From: a bacterium
GTDB taxonomy: Bacteria; Vulcanimicrobiota; Xenobia; Xenobiales; Xenobiaceae
Direction of reading: 5' to 3'
Assembly: GCA_017444165.1 (NCBI GenBank)
Contig: JAFSXH010000221.1
Span: 1 to 25,019, forward strand
Length of the DNA stretch: 25,019 nt
Positions 1-7,536 of the stretch are shown here, piece after piece. A model generated the notes under the pieces. The model was not told where the DNA came from. It ran no database searches and saw nothing but the letters and a program-made list of their open reading frames with translations. Both the position numbers and the translations under genes were made by a program. Each line of letters starts with the position of its first letter. Positions within the stretch are counted from its first letter, which is position 1.

Positions 1-2
1 AT

Positions 3-1112
3 GAAGAAAAGGATCCTCGCCGCGATGGTGGTTTTACCATATTCTACATGGGTATCAACTTAGGTGCCTTCTTCTCGCCTTTAATCTGCGGAACGTTAGG
101 ACAAAAGTTCGGCTGGTCTTACGGTTTCATAGCGGCTGGCTTTGGTATGATCATCGGCCAGATAATCTTTAACCTCGGCCAAAAGTACTTCAACGGTGCA
201 GGTATGCCCCCCGAATTTAAAGGCGGTATAGAAGAAGCTCGCCTGCACAATAAAGATTACATGGGTGTGTTTTTCTGGTTCTTAGGAGTGTTAGCTTTAG
301 TAACTGTAGCCTACTTAATTGGCAATGCTACCACTTTGAAAAACACTATGTCTATCGCTGTCGGTTTAGGCATTTTGATCGCCTGCGCCCTCTCTTTCTT
401 AGTCAAAGGTAACAAGGAATCTAAAAAGGAAGAGGCCGCTCCTTTAACAACAGAGGAATGGCAGAGAATTGCCGTTATTGTGATCTTGGCTGGTTTTGTG
501 GCCTTCTTCTGGTTAGGTTTTGAACAAGCTGGCGGAACAATGACCCTCTTCGCCGAGGAACACACTCAGCGCGAGTACGTCTGGACTCACATATTTAGCG
601 GCGACTTTACTATCCCCGCCTCCTGGTTCCAGTCGATCAACCCCTTCGTGATCTGCACCTTCGCTCCATTAGTATCCATGTTGTGGCTCAAATGGGATAA
701 CTCCAAATACGCCATTTCTATACCTACAAAAATGGCCTTAGGTACATTCTTGCTCGGTTTGGGTTTTGTGGTTATGTACATGGGCTATACTCAGACCTTA
801 GATGGCAGTAAAGTCAGCCCCATGTGGTTGATAGCCACTTATTTCATACACACGATGGGTGAATTGAGTCTTTCCCCCGTAGGTCTATCCATGGTATCCA
901 AGTTAGCCCCTCAGCGTTTCATGTCGATCATGATGGGTTTCTGGTTCATGTCCTCAGCCGTAGCCAACTACTTTGCGGGTACTTTAGAGCACATGTTAAA
1001 GAGCCACGATATCAATCTTTGGTTCTTCCTCATCGTCTCTTCATTCGGTACGGGCATAGTACTCTTGTGTATAACACCAATACTTAAAAAGTGGATGCAC
1101 GGTAAGGCCTAA
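3..1112 (+). CDS. POT (PTR2)-family proton-dependent peptide transporter, 3' part
   Basis: This inner-membrane symporter couples proton entry to uptake of di- and tripeptides. The open frame runs in from the left edge, so the N-terminal helices are missing; an internal ATG at position 48 is not the true start. The family signature is visible at the edge: DPRRDGGFTIFYMGINLG, followed by a hydrophobic helix. Further on are the typical FEQAGGTMTLFAEE segment and, after it, a WFQSINPF motif, a conserved POT region. About 370 residues are present against a usual 450-500, with several hydrophobic segments and a short polar C-terminal end. A strong terminator follows, so it closes its own transcript. 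The family assignment is firm. Substrate range cannot be read from this fragment. Confidence 0.93.
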   Translation, partial: EEKDPRRDGGFTIFYMGINLGAFFSPLICGTLGQKFGWSYGFIAAGFGMIIGQIIFNLGQKYFNGAGMPPEFKGGIEEARLHNKDYMGVFFWFLGVLALVTVAYLIGNATTLKNTMSIAVGLGILIACALSFLVKGNKESKKEEAAPLTTEEWQRIAVIVILAGFVAFFWLGFEQAGGTMTLFAEEHTQREYVWTHIFSGDFTIPASWFQSINPFVICTFAPLVSMLWLKWDNSKYAISIPTKMALGTFLLGLGFVVMYMGYTQTLDGSKVSPMWLIATYFIHTMGELSLSPVGLSMVSKLAPQRFMSIMMGFWFMSSAVANYFAGTLEHMLKSHDINLWFFLIVSSFGTGIVLLCITPILKKWMHGKA

Positions 1113-1160
1113 AGGATCACAACTTAACCTTTAGACACATAACAAACATTTGTAGGCGAA

Positions 1161-1190
1161 AGACACACCTGAAACGGTGTGTCTTTTTTA
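1161..1190 (+). terminator. Rho-independent terminator after the POT transporter gene
   Basis: A perfect 9-bp stem, AGACACACC pairing with GGTGTGTCT, encloses a 6-nt loop and is followed directly by a T run. It lies about 50 bases after the transporter stop codon and separates that gene from the next one. Confidence 0.9.
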
Positions 1191-1266
1191 TTTGCAAGAA
1201 GGGGGGCCTTCCACCGTGCAGAAAGCGACTCAACGTTGTAATTTCTATTGGTTAAGGAGTAATTCT

Positions 1267-1959
1267 ATGATTTACTCAGCAGAGGTATCTCACATGTGCC
1301 CAATAGCTAAGGGTGCATATCACGGTCCTGCCCCTATTCCCGAAGAGGGCAAATGGGTTCAAGTTAAAGAGATACGCGACATAAGCGGTTTAACTCACGG
1401 TGTGGGTCGTTGTGCCCCTCAACAGGGTGCTTGTAAGCTCACTCTCAATATTAAAGATGGTATTATCGAGGAAGCACTGGTAGAAACTATCGGTTGTAGC
1501 GGTATGACCCACTCTGCCGCCATGGCCGCAGAGATCTTGCCTGGTAAGACCATTTTGGAAGCTCTCAACACTGACCTCGTCTGCGATGCTATCAACGTAG
1601 CTATGCGCGAACTCTTCCTGCAAGTCGTTTACGGACGCACTCAGACCGCCTTCTCTGAAAATGGTCTGCCTATTGGTGCTGGCCTGGAAGATCTTGGCAA
1701 AGGTCTGCGCAGTCAAGTTGGTACGATGTATGGCACAAAGGCCAAGGGAGCTCGTTACCTGGAGATGGCCGAAGGTTATGTAACTCGTATTGCTTTAGAT
1801 GCGGACAATTTAATTATTGGCTATGAATTTGTCCATGTCGGTAAGATGATGGCCGCTATCAAGAAGGGCGTTGAGCCTGCTAAAGCTATGCAAGATGCCA
1901 CTGGAACTTATGGCCGCTTTAAAGAAGGGGTCAAGTTCGTTGATCCTCGTCAGGAGTAG
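1267..1959 (+). CDS. NifU/IscU-like iron-sulfur scaffold-type protein paired with GGGtGRT protein
   Basis: This 230-residue protein resembles the NifU/IscU scaffold fold, on which Fe-S clusters are assembled or held. The best match is GCSGMTHSAAMAAEILPGKT at about residues 76-95, equivalent to the second conserved Cys and following helix of IscU. Other cysteines are at residues 11, 49, 56 and 106, which could supply cluster ligands. The C-terminal part, after about residue 120, is longer than in IscU. The ATG at 1267 was chosen because AAGGAG lies 7 bases upstream; an in-frame GTG at 1177 falls inside the preceding terminator stem. The next gene starts 12 bases after the stop, so the two are almost certainly co-transcribed. 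The scaffold role is inferred from the family; the partner enzyme of this subtype is not established to my knowledge. Confidence 0.85.
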   Translation: MIYSAEVSHMCPIAKGAYHGPAPIPEEGKWVQVKEIRDISGLTHGVGRCAPQQGACKLTLNIKDGIIEEALVETIGCSGMTHSAAMAAEILPGKTILEALNTDLVCDAINVAMRELFLQVVYGRTQTAFSENGLPIGAGLEDLGKGLRSQVGTMYGTKAKGARYLEMAEGYVTRIALDADNLIIGYEFVHVGKMMAAIKKGVEPAKAMQDATGTYGRFKEGVKFVDPRQE

Positions 1960-1971
1960 GGAGTTAGTACA

Positions 1972-2976
1972 ATGTCATTATTTGAAAGTTACGAACGCCG
2001 CATAGACAAGATCAATGCTGTCCTCGCCGAGTACGGAATTTCTAGCATTGAAGAGACTAAAGAGATATGCAAAGCACACGGAATAGATCCTTATGAGATC
2101 GTGCGCAGTGTTCAGCCCATTGCCTTCGAGAATGCCTGCTGGGCTTATACCGTAGGTGCAGCTATTGCCATTAAAAAAGAGGTAAAAACTGCCGCTGAGG
2201 CTTCCGAGGCTATCGGTATAGGTTTACAGGCCTTCTGCATTCCTGGTTCCGTAGCTGATGATCGAAAAGTTGGTTTGGGCCACGGCAACTTGGGAGCTAT
2301 GCTCTTGAGCGACAGCACTGAGTGCTTCGCCTTCTTAGCTGGTCACGAATCATTCGCCGCTGCCGAAGGTGCTATCGGTATCGTCCGCAACGCCAACAAA
2401 GCTAGGACTAAACCTCTGCGCGTTATTTTGAACGGCTTGGGCAAAGATGCCGCTCAGATTATCTCCCGCATAAACGGCTTTACCTACGTGCAGACCCAGT
2501 TTGATTACTACACAGGCAAACTCAACATAGTTAAAGAGATTGCTTACTCCAATGGAGAGCGTGCCAATGTGCGCTGTTACGGTGCCGATGATGTGCGCGA
2601 AGGTGTAGCCATAATGCACAATGAGGGAGTGGACGTCTCCATTACAGGTAACTCCACTAACCCAACCCGCTTCCAACACCCTGTAGCTGGTACTTATAAG
2701 AAAGAGTGTATCGAGCAAGGTAAGAAATACTTCTCTGTGGCTTCTGGTGGTGGCACAGGACGCACCTTACATCCTGACAATATGGCCGCTGGTCCCGCCT
2801 CCTACGGTATGACTGACACAATGGGCCGTATGCACTCCGATGCCCAATTTGCTGGCTCTAGTTCCGTACCCGCTCACGTGGAGATGATGGGCTTCTTAGG
2901 TATGGGTAACAACCCCATGGTTGGAGCAACAGTTGCTGTAGCCGTGGCTGTTGATCAAGCCCTGAACAAAAAATAA
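1972..2976 (+). CDS. GGGtGRT-family protein
   Basis: This 334-residue protein carries the family-defining glycine motif GGGTGRT at residues 259-265, followed by a conserved H-P-D-N-M segment and a Gly/Met-rich C-terminal end. The family is named after this motif and, as far as I know, has no assigned reaction. There is no signal peptide, so it is expected in the cytosol. The central part is alternating helix and strand with scattered cysteines, compatible with a metal- or cofactor-linked enzyme, but no catalytic residues can be assigned. AGGGAG stands 8 bases before the ATG. It follows a NifU-like gene at 12 bases, a pairing that suggests the scaffold protein delivers or holds a cluster for it. 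A strong terminator follows. Confidence 0.85.
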   Translation: MSLFESYERRIDKINAVLAEYGISSIEETKEICKAHGIDPYEIVRSVQPIAFENACWAYTVGAAIAIKKEVKTAAEASEAIGIGLQAFCIPGSVADDRKVGLGHGNLGAMLLSDSTECFAFLAGHESFAAAEGAIGIVRNANKARTKPLRVILNGLGKDAAQIISRINGFTYVQTQFDYYTGKLNIVKEIAYSNGERANVRCYGADDVREGVAIMHNEGVDVSITGNSTNPTRFQHPVAGTYKKECIEQGKKYFSVASGGGTGRTLHPDNMAAGPASYGMTDTMGRMHSDAQFAGSSSVPAHVEMMGFLGMGNNPMVGATVAVAVAVDQALNKK

Positions 2977-3013
2977 GTATTAAAAATTAGATTATCAAAT
3001 ACTTTTTTACTAT

Positions 3014-3045
3014 TACACCCCTCAATTTTTGGGGTGTATTTTTTT
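3014..3045 (+). terminator. Rho-independent terminator after the NifU-like/GGGtGRT operon
   Basis: An 8-bp stem (TACACCCC with GGGGTGTA) and a 9-nt loop are followed by a run of seven T. It lies about 40 bases past the GGGtGRT stop codon and faces a convergent terminator. Confidence 0.9.
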
Positions 3046-3057
3046 ATGCTAAAGTTT

Positions 3058-3093
3058 ATAAAAAAAATCCCTCCGCTCTAATAGAGCAGAGGG
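3058..3093 (-). terminator. Rho-independent terminator after the Ig-like lipoprotein gene
   Basis: On the minus strand the arms CCCTC-T-GCTCT and AGAGC-G-GAGGG enclose a short ATT loop, with one central mismatch, and are followed by a long T run. It sits about 30 bases after the minus-strand stop codon and is convergent with the plus-strand terminator just to its left. Confidence 0.88.
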
Positions 3094-3123
3094 AACAATA
3101 GCAACTCAATTATCTATGAGCGA

Positions 3124-6099
3124 TTAATACTCCAAAACAACAGAGATCTTCTTTAACCAGTCATTGTAATTGAAGAATTGCTCTGGATTAGGATTGGCCG
3201 CTACAGTGTTAGTACTGCCACTAGTAGCAATAACTTCCTTGATAGATTTAGAGACCACGAATACACCAGGATAATCGATCTCATTCTTCAGAGCCGCAAT
3301 GATAAACCTATTATCACTATCCTCTCCGAAGCTGACCTTATACTTACAATCGATAGACTTATCATTGTTAGGAATATCATATTCATCAGACAATCTAACA
3401 TTGATCAGCCTGAGCGTAAACTCATCACCATCACCAAAAGTATACTTGTCCTCAGTGATATTCTCGTACTCGCCGTCGCCAATCTTTATCTGATACTGAC
3501 CATTCAAAACTAGAGGAGTACAAAGTTCGAGTTCAGTCAAGCAAGGCACATGGAATGATTTCCAACTACCATCTCCCAACTCACCACCGAATTTCTTCTC
3601 TCGGTCTTCTTCTTCATGACGTACAGTTAGACTACTGACAGTACCTATCTCAGTAGGATTATCCCACTTATCACACTTGTAAACATCATCTTCAGCAGGC
3701 AACATAAAGGGAACGCTGCTATAGCTCTCTTCATCTACCTGCATCTTATCAGAGACATCCTTATACTCTTTCTCCTCAAGGCTACGATCAACTTGATCGG
3801 AATAGGCAGCATAATACTGTCTCTCCCACACTGTACCGCGCGGAACATAGAAATGAACTGGCTCAGTATAGTCTGTCTTATAAACAAGTACATCGCGAGC
3901 TGTTCCTCTTCCCTTATCGGGCATAGCACCAACGTACATATCTATAGCAGGTCGGACTAACTTAAAGTTAATCTGGAAGATCATCTTACCCTTATAATAA
4001 GCATAGACAGTATTTTGAGGGAAAATCCTATTATAGTATTCATGTTCTTCCTCTGTACCACTGTCTTTTCTAGCTCTAGCGGGAGTAGCATCTAAATCTT
4101 CACTTTCCCACTCATAAATATCCTTGAAGTATACAGGCTTTCCATCTTGACCTTCATGGTAATAAGCAGATTCATGCTGAGAATCAATCACGCAACTTCC
4201 AAGGACATATCCTGCCTCAACTTCTTCAGTACTGGTAGAAGCCTTACCCATAAGCATCACAGGATAGTCAACAGAACGTTCGGTAGGTTTAAATCCAAAA
4301 CTATCAGTAAATTTACAGTTACCTGTAATATCACCAGAAATACTTCCACTCGTATTCTCACCAGTCACCTGAACATTATAAGTGCGTCCTATAGGTAGAC
4401 CAATAGTAGCACCTTCTACGTCAGACAAAGCCCACTCTCTGCCGAGGTTATCAACGATCTTGACACCGACATACTTAACCTCATCCTCAATGATAACAAG
4501 ATCGATCTTGTCATCAACATCAGGATTAGACTTCAAGGAAGCTCTGAGATAACCACTGTCAGCTGTAAGTTTATTGCCTACCAAAATAGCAGATTCGTTA
4601 TCAACATCTTTAGTGACAGTAACAAAACCTTCACCGACAACACCATTACTGCGGCAATAGGTATAAACTATATCATCATTAGCACTATAATTTACTTTCT
4701 TACCGTTAGCGTACGTAGCAGTCACAGTAAACTTATAGTCATCATTTATATAGGTAAGAATTCTATCATCGCTGATATTAAATTTTAGTTCAACAACACC
4801 AGCGTAGACAACCTCTATGTCAACGGTGTTACTATTCTTGCCATCCAAGCTGGCGGATACAGTAACAGTACCTTTATCAACACCTTTAAGAGCACCAGGA
4901 ACAGCTCCCTCAAACTTAGCTACACTATTATCGGTAGACTTCCAATTTACATCGGGAGTAATATCAATGATATCACCGTCATCATAGGTACCTTCAGCTT
5001 TGAATTGAGCTATACTGCCATCACCTGTGTCATAAATCTGATTAGGCTTTAGATCAGGAGTTTGGTTAGTGCGAGAAATTTCAATAGAGACTAACTTAGC
5101 GTTGCTTATATTGACAACACATTGAGCTGAATTTTTGCCATCAGCACTCGTAGCTGTAATGGTAGCGGTCTTACCACCAGCACCAGATTGAGCCTTAATA
5201 GAATAAGTGCCGTTGCCATTATCTTTAATATTGAGCAACTCTTCCTTATCGACTGTTACGTTAGCATCCTTAACAACCTTAGTGCGTCCGTCAGAATAGT
5301 GAGCACTTACAGTAATGGTACGAGTAGCAGTCAAAGGCAACTTAATCTCGCTGGGAGATACGACTAAACCAGTGACATAGATACCAGGATCAACAGTTAC
5401 AGTCAATTCAGAGCTAGTGACATCTTCCAAAGTACCAGTGATAATACAAGTTCCACCAGCTAAAGCGGCTACTTTGTACTCATCATTGACCTTAGCAACA
5501 CTTTCATCACTGCTGGTCCAAGTCATGTACTTAGTAACGTCTAAAACTTGTCCGTCATTAAATACGGCAGTAGCTACAACGCTCTCATCCATACCTATAC
5601 CCATATAAGGCATAGAGCTGGGAGTGAGATTTATACTCTTAACTATCTGAGAAATAGACTTCGTCTCAGAGATAGTGATATAAGTATCCTCGTAGCGACT
5701 GAGGGAACACTTTACAGAATAAAGTCCCTGCAAAGAACCATTAGCTCCGAGATATTCAAGAACAAAACCTGTAGTGGTGACAGGAACACCTTCTAAGGTA
5801 ATAGTGGCAGCGTAATTTTCTGTATTCGGACCATAAGTTACGATATTATTTTCACCATGACCCGTAAAACGCACCGAAGTAGTGCCCTCTGGTACAGCAC
5901 GAGCATCCACCTGAGCAAAATTATCGAACTTAAATATTACATTCGAAAACTCTCTGGGTTGGGGAGCACCGCCTCCCGAACTTCCAGAACCACCGCAACC
6001 AGGCAACAACACTGAAACCAATAAAGCTAGTGTAAAGATACAGAAGCCTAGCCAGTGTTGTCCCCAAGTCTTGCGAGAGAGGGAATTAGCAAATTCCAT
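3124..6099 (-). CDS. Large lipoprotein with bacterial Ig-like (BIG2-type) domains
   Basis: The start is the ATG at 6099, because AGGAGG stands a few bases upstream; 15 further in-frame codons upstream lack a ribosome site. The 991-residue product has a charged N-terminus, a hydrophobic core and a lipobox LLPGC with the lipidated Cys at residue 35, then a Gly/Ser tether. Four Ig-like repeats follow at about 154-238, 241-331, 334-430 and 434-535. They show the BIG2 signs: a strand beginning like SINLTP or GLVVSP, a W-x-S-x-D-x-S-V-A-K core, and a G-T-x-x-V/I-T end strand. Residues from about 535 on are mostly beta-like and I do not recognise them. Surface anchoring and adhesion, or a stalk role, are inferences from the domain type. 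It lies downstream of the 390-aa coiled-coil gene across a 138-base leader, where I see only weak promoter-like hexamers. Confidence 0.85.
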   Translation of the reverse strand: MEFANSLSRKTWGQHWLGFCIFTLALLVSVLLPGCGGSGSSGGGAPQPREFSNVIFKFDNFAQVDARAVPEGTTSVRFTGHGENNIVTYGPNTENYAATITLEGVPVTTTGFVLEYLGANGSLQGLYSVKCSLSRYEDTYITISETKSISQIVKSINLTPSSMPYMGIGMDESVVATAVFNDGQVLDVTKYMTWTSSDESVAKVNDEYKVAALAGGTCIITGTLEDVTSSELTVTVDPGIYVTGLVVSPSEIKLPLTATRTITVSAHYSDGRTKVVKDANVTVDKEELLNIKDNGNGTYSIKAQSGAGGKTATITATSADGKNSAQCVVNISNAKLVSIEISRTNQTPDLKPNQIYDTGDGSIAQFKAEGTYDDGDIIDITPDVNWKSTDNSVAKFEGAVPGALKGVDKGTVTVSASLDGKNSNTVDIEVVYAGVVELKFNISDDRILTYINDDYKFTVTATYANGKKVNYSANDDIVYTYCRSNGVVGEGFVTVTKDVDNESAILVGNKLTADSGYLRASLKSNPDVDDKIDLVIIEDEVKYVGVKIVDNLGREWALSDVEGATIGLPIGRTYNVQVTGENTSGSISGDITGNCKFTDSFGFKPTERSVDYPVMLMGKASTSTEEVEAGYVLGSCVIDSQHESAYYHEGQDGKPVYFKDIYEWESEDLDATPARARKDSGTEEEHEYYNRIFPQNTVYAYYKGKMIFQINFKLVRPAIDMYVGAMPDKGRGTARDVLVYKTDYTEPVHFYVPRGTVWERQYYAAYSDQVDRSLEEKEYKDVSDKMQVDEESYSSVPFMLPAEDDVYKCDKWDNPTEIGTVSSLTVRHEEEDREKKFGGELGDGSWKSFHVPCLTELELCTPLVLNGQYQIKIGDGEYENITEDKYTFGDGDEFTLRLINVRLSDEYDIPNNDKSIDCKYKVSFGEDSDNRFIIAALKNEIDYPGVFVVSKSIKEVIATSGSTNTVAANPNPEQFFNYNDWLKKISVVLEY

Positions 6100-6237
6100 A
6101 AAGTTCCTCCTCGAACCTAGGATAAAAGACTGGATGCAAACCACAAGGGCACCATACCAGTTTTTTGGGATAAGTTATAAAATAGAAATGATAGTATTTG
6201 AAACTAACTTTTATAAATTACGAACCTCTTCCTTCTG

Positions 6238-7410
6238 CTATTTTTCCTCCCGCCCTCCTTTTAATACTCTGATGTTTTCCTCTTTAGTGATAACATCTTC
6301 TACCTTTAATCTAACTTTGTCATCTTTATCCTCAAGTTTTTCTTTTTTTTCTTGAGTGTAATTTAACAAAATACAAGAGGTATTGAAAGCATCTTTTAAA
6401 CTATCACTGATAGAGCTGACGCTCTTTAACAAATCAGTGTACTTCTTTAACTTTGTCAGATCTAAAAGAGCGATACTCTGCTTACCCTTATCTATCATTT
6501 CTGCATTGAGAAAATTGACTTTTAATCCTTGTTCTTTTACTTGAGAAGCCATTAAAGCCAAATTAGCTATACTGGATTTTAATTTTGCCGCCTGATACGC
6601 CGCTGTTGCCACCGCCAAAGAAGCTCCCCCCGTAAAGATTCCGCTAGCCTTGGCCGCTTCTAAAGCCGCCTTAGCAACTTTCAATTCAGCTTTAGCTTCT
6701 TGAGATATCACCCGCCTCTCTTCGACCTCTACATGAGCTTGTTCACAATTTAATTTACAGTTGTTCAGCAAAATTTTGGAACTGTTAGCTTCTTGAGTGG
6801 ATTTTTGCGAAGCAACACTGGCACACTGATGCTCCATTTTAATCTTTTGATTGTTCAGTTCCACAGTTTGAAGTTCGTTACTCAATTTCTCAGCTTCTTC
6901 TTGCGCTTGGAGAAATTCTGTTTTAATACTCTCTAGCCTCTCTTTAGCTTCCTCTTCTAGGGATTTTATCGATAATTTACAATCACTCAAAAGGGCCTCT
7001 AGATAATTTAATTCACTCTCTAATTCCTTAATTTCTTGATTAACTATGCCTAATTGGCCAGTAAGTCTCTTGACTTTATCTTTATTTTTAGCCTGTTTGG
7101 CTAAAGTTATCTCCTCGACTAGGCGATTCTGTTCTCTCTCCAAAAGCTCTCTGCGCTCATTCTTCTCTTCCCTGGCACGATAATTATTTTCAAAGGTATC
7201 TAGCATATTGGCAAGATCATCATGTTTTTCTTCATTTTGTGTACACTGATAAAATTTACTCATTAACTTTAAATCAGCTAACTCTTTTTGCGAAGTTAAT
7301 GAAAAAGTATCCTGACAATCGGATCCGTGGCCAGTAAAGCTCTTAGTAGGATCACAATTACAATGATTATTTATTCCCTTGGTACAATTAGTTACGGATA
7401 TTGCGTTCAT
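6238..7410 (-). CDS. Cysteine-rich coiled-coil protein of unknown function
   Basis: I do not recognise this 390-residue protein. Ten cysteines are spread through it (residues 9, 17, 19, 32, 56, 144, 196, 218, 222, 346), four of them in the first 32 residues. Residues about 75-250 are a charged heptad coiled coil. Residues 87-141 match a module found in the two giant hydrolases to its right: LEREQNRLVEEI, a K/D-rich turn, then a V-N-Q-E-I-K-E-L-E stretch. Residues about 255-290 form a small Gly/Ala/Leu-rich hydrophobic patch between helices. No Sec signal is visible. The start has an excellent GGGGGAGG ribosome site and its own promoter upstream. Overall the layout (coiled coil, short hydrophobic hairpin, coiled coil) recalls helical pore-forming proteins and type III translocators, but this is architecture only and no family is claimed. 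Confidence 0.8.
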   Translation of the reverse strand: MNAISVTNCTKGINNHCNCDPTKSFTGHGSDCQDTFSLTSQKELADLKLMSKFYQCTQNEEKHDDLANMLDTFENNYRAREEKNERRELLEREQNRLVEEITLAKQAKNKDKVKRLTGQLGIVNQEIKELESELNYLEALLSDCKLSIKSLEEEAKERLESIKTEFLQAQEEAEKLSNELQTVELNNQKIKMEHQCASVASQKSTQEANSSKILLNNCKLNCEQAHVEVEERRVISQEAKAELKVAKAALEAAKASGIFTGGASLAVATAAYQAAKLKSSIANLALMASQVKEQGLKVNFLNAEMIDKGKQSIALLDLTKLKKYTDLLKSVSSISDSLKDAFNTSCILLNYTQEKKEKLEDKDDKVRLKVEDVITKEENIRVLKGGREEK

Positions 7411-7439
7411 AAAATACCTCCCCCATATGAACTAGGTAA

Positions 7440-7468
7440 ATTAAACTAAATATTCCCCATTTTGGCAA
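7440..7468 (-). promoter_or_regulatory. Sigma-70-type promoter for the 390-aa coiled-coil gene
   Basis: On the minus strand TTGCCA (5 of 6 to consensus) and TTTAAT (5 of 6) are separated by exactly 17 bases. The predicted start of transcription lies about 20-25 bases before the ATG at 7410, and the box lies just beyond the terminator of the upstream gene, as expected for a new transcript. Confidence 0.6.
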
Positions 7469-7472
7469 TAGA

Positions 7473-7514
7473 GAAAAAAAATAAATATAGCCCCCGCCCA
7501 AACAGAGCAGGAGC
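7473..7514 (-). terminator. Rho-independent terminator after the 948-aa hydrolase gene
   Basis: On the minus strand GCTCCTGC pairs with GCGGGGGC (8 bp including two G-U pairs) around a 9-nt loop, followed by an AT-rich tract ending in a T run. It lies about 23 bases after the stop codon and divides the hydrolase genes from the coiled-coil/lipoprotein unit. Confidence 0.8.
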
Positions 7515-7536
7515 CATACATCAAACTAAATCAATT

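Noticed and set aside
1177..1266. Earlier GTG start adding 30 codons to the NifU-like gene
   Set aside because: It lies within the stem of the preceding terminator and lacks a ribosome site, while the ATG at 1267 has AAGGAG at good distance.
6100..6144. Upstream extension of the lipoprotein gene by 15 codons
   Set aside because: The ATG at 6099 follows a strong AGGAGG and gives a standard lipoprotein signal; the extension covers the ribosome site itself.
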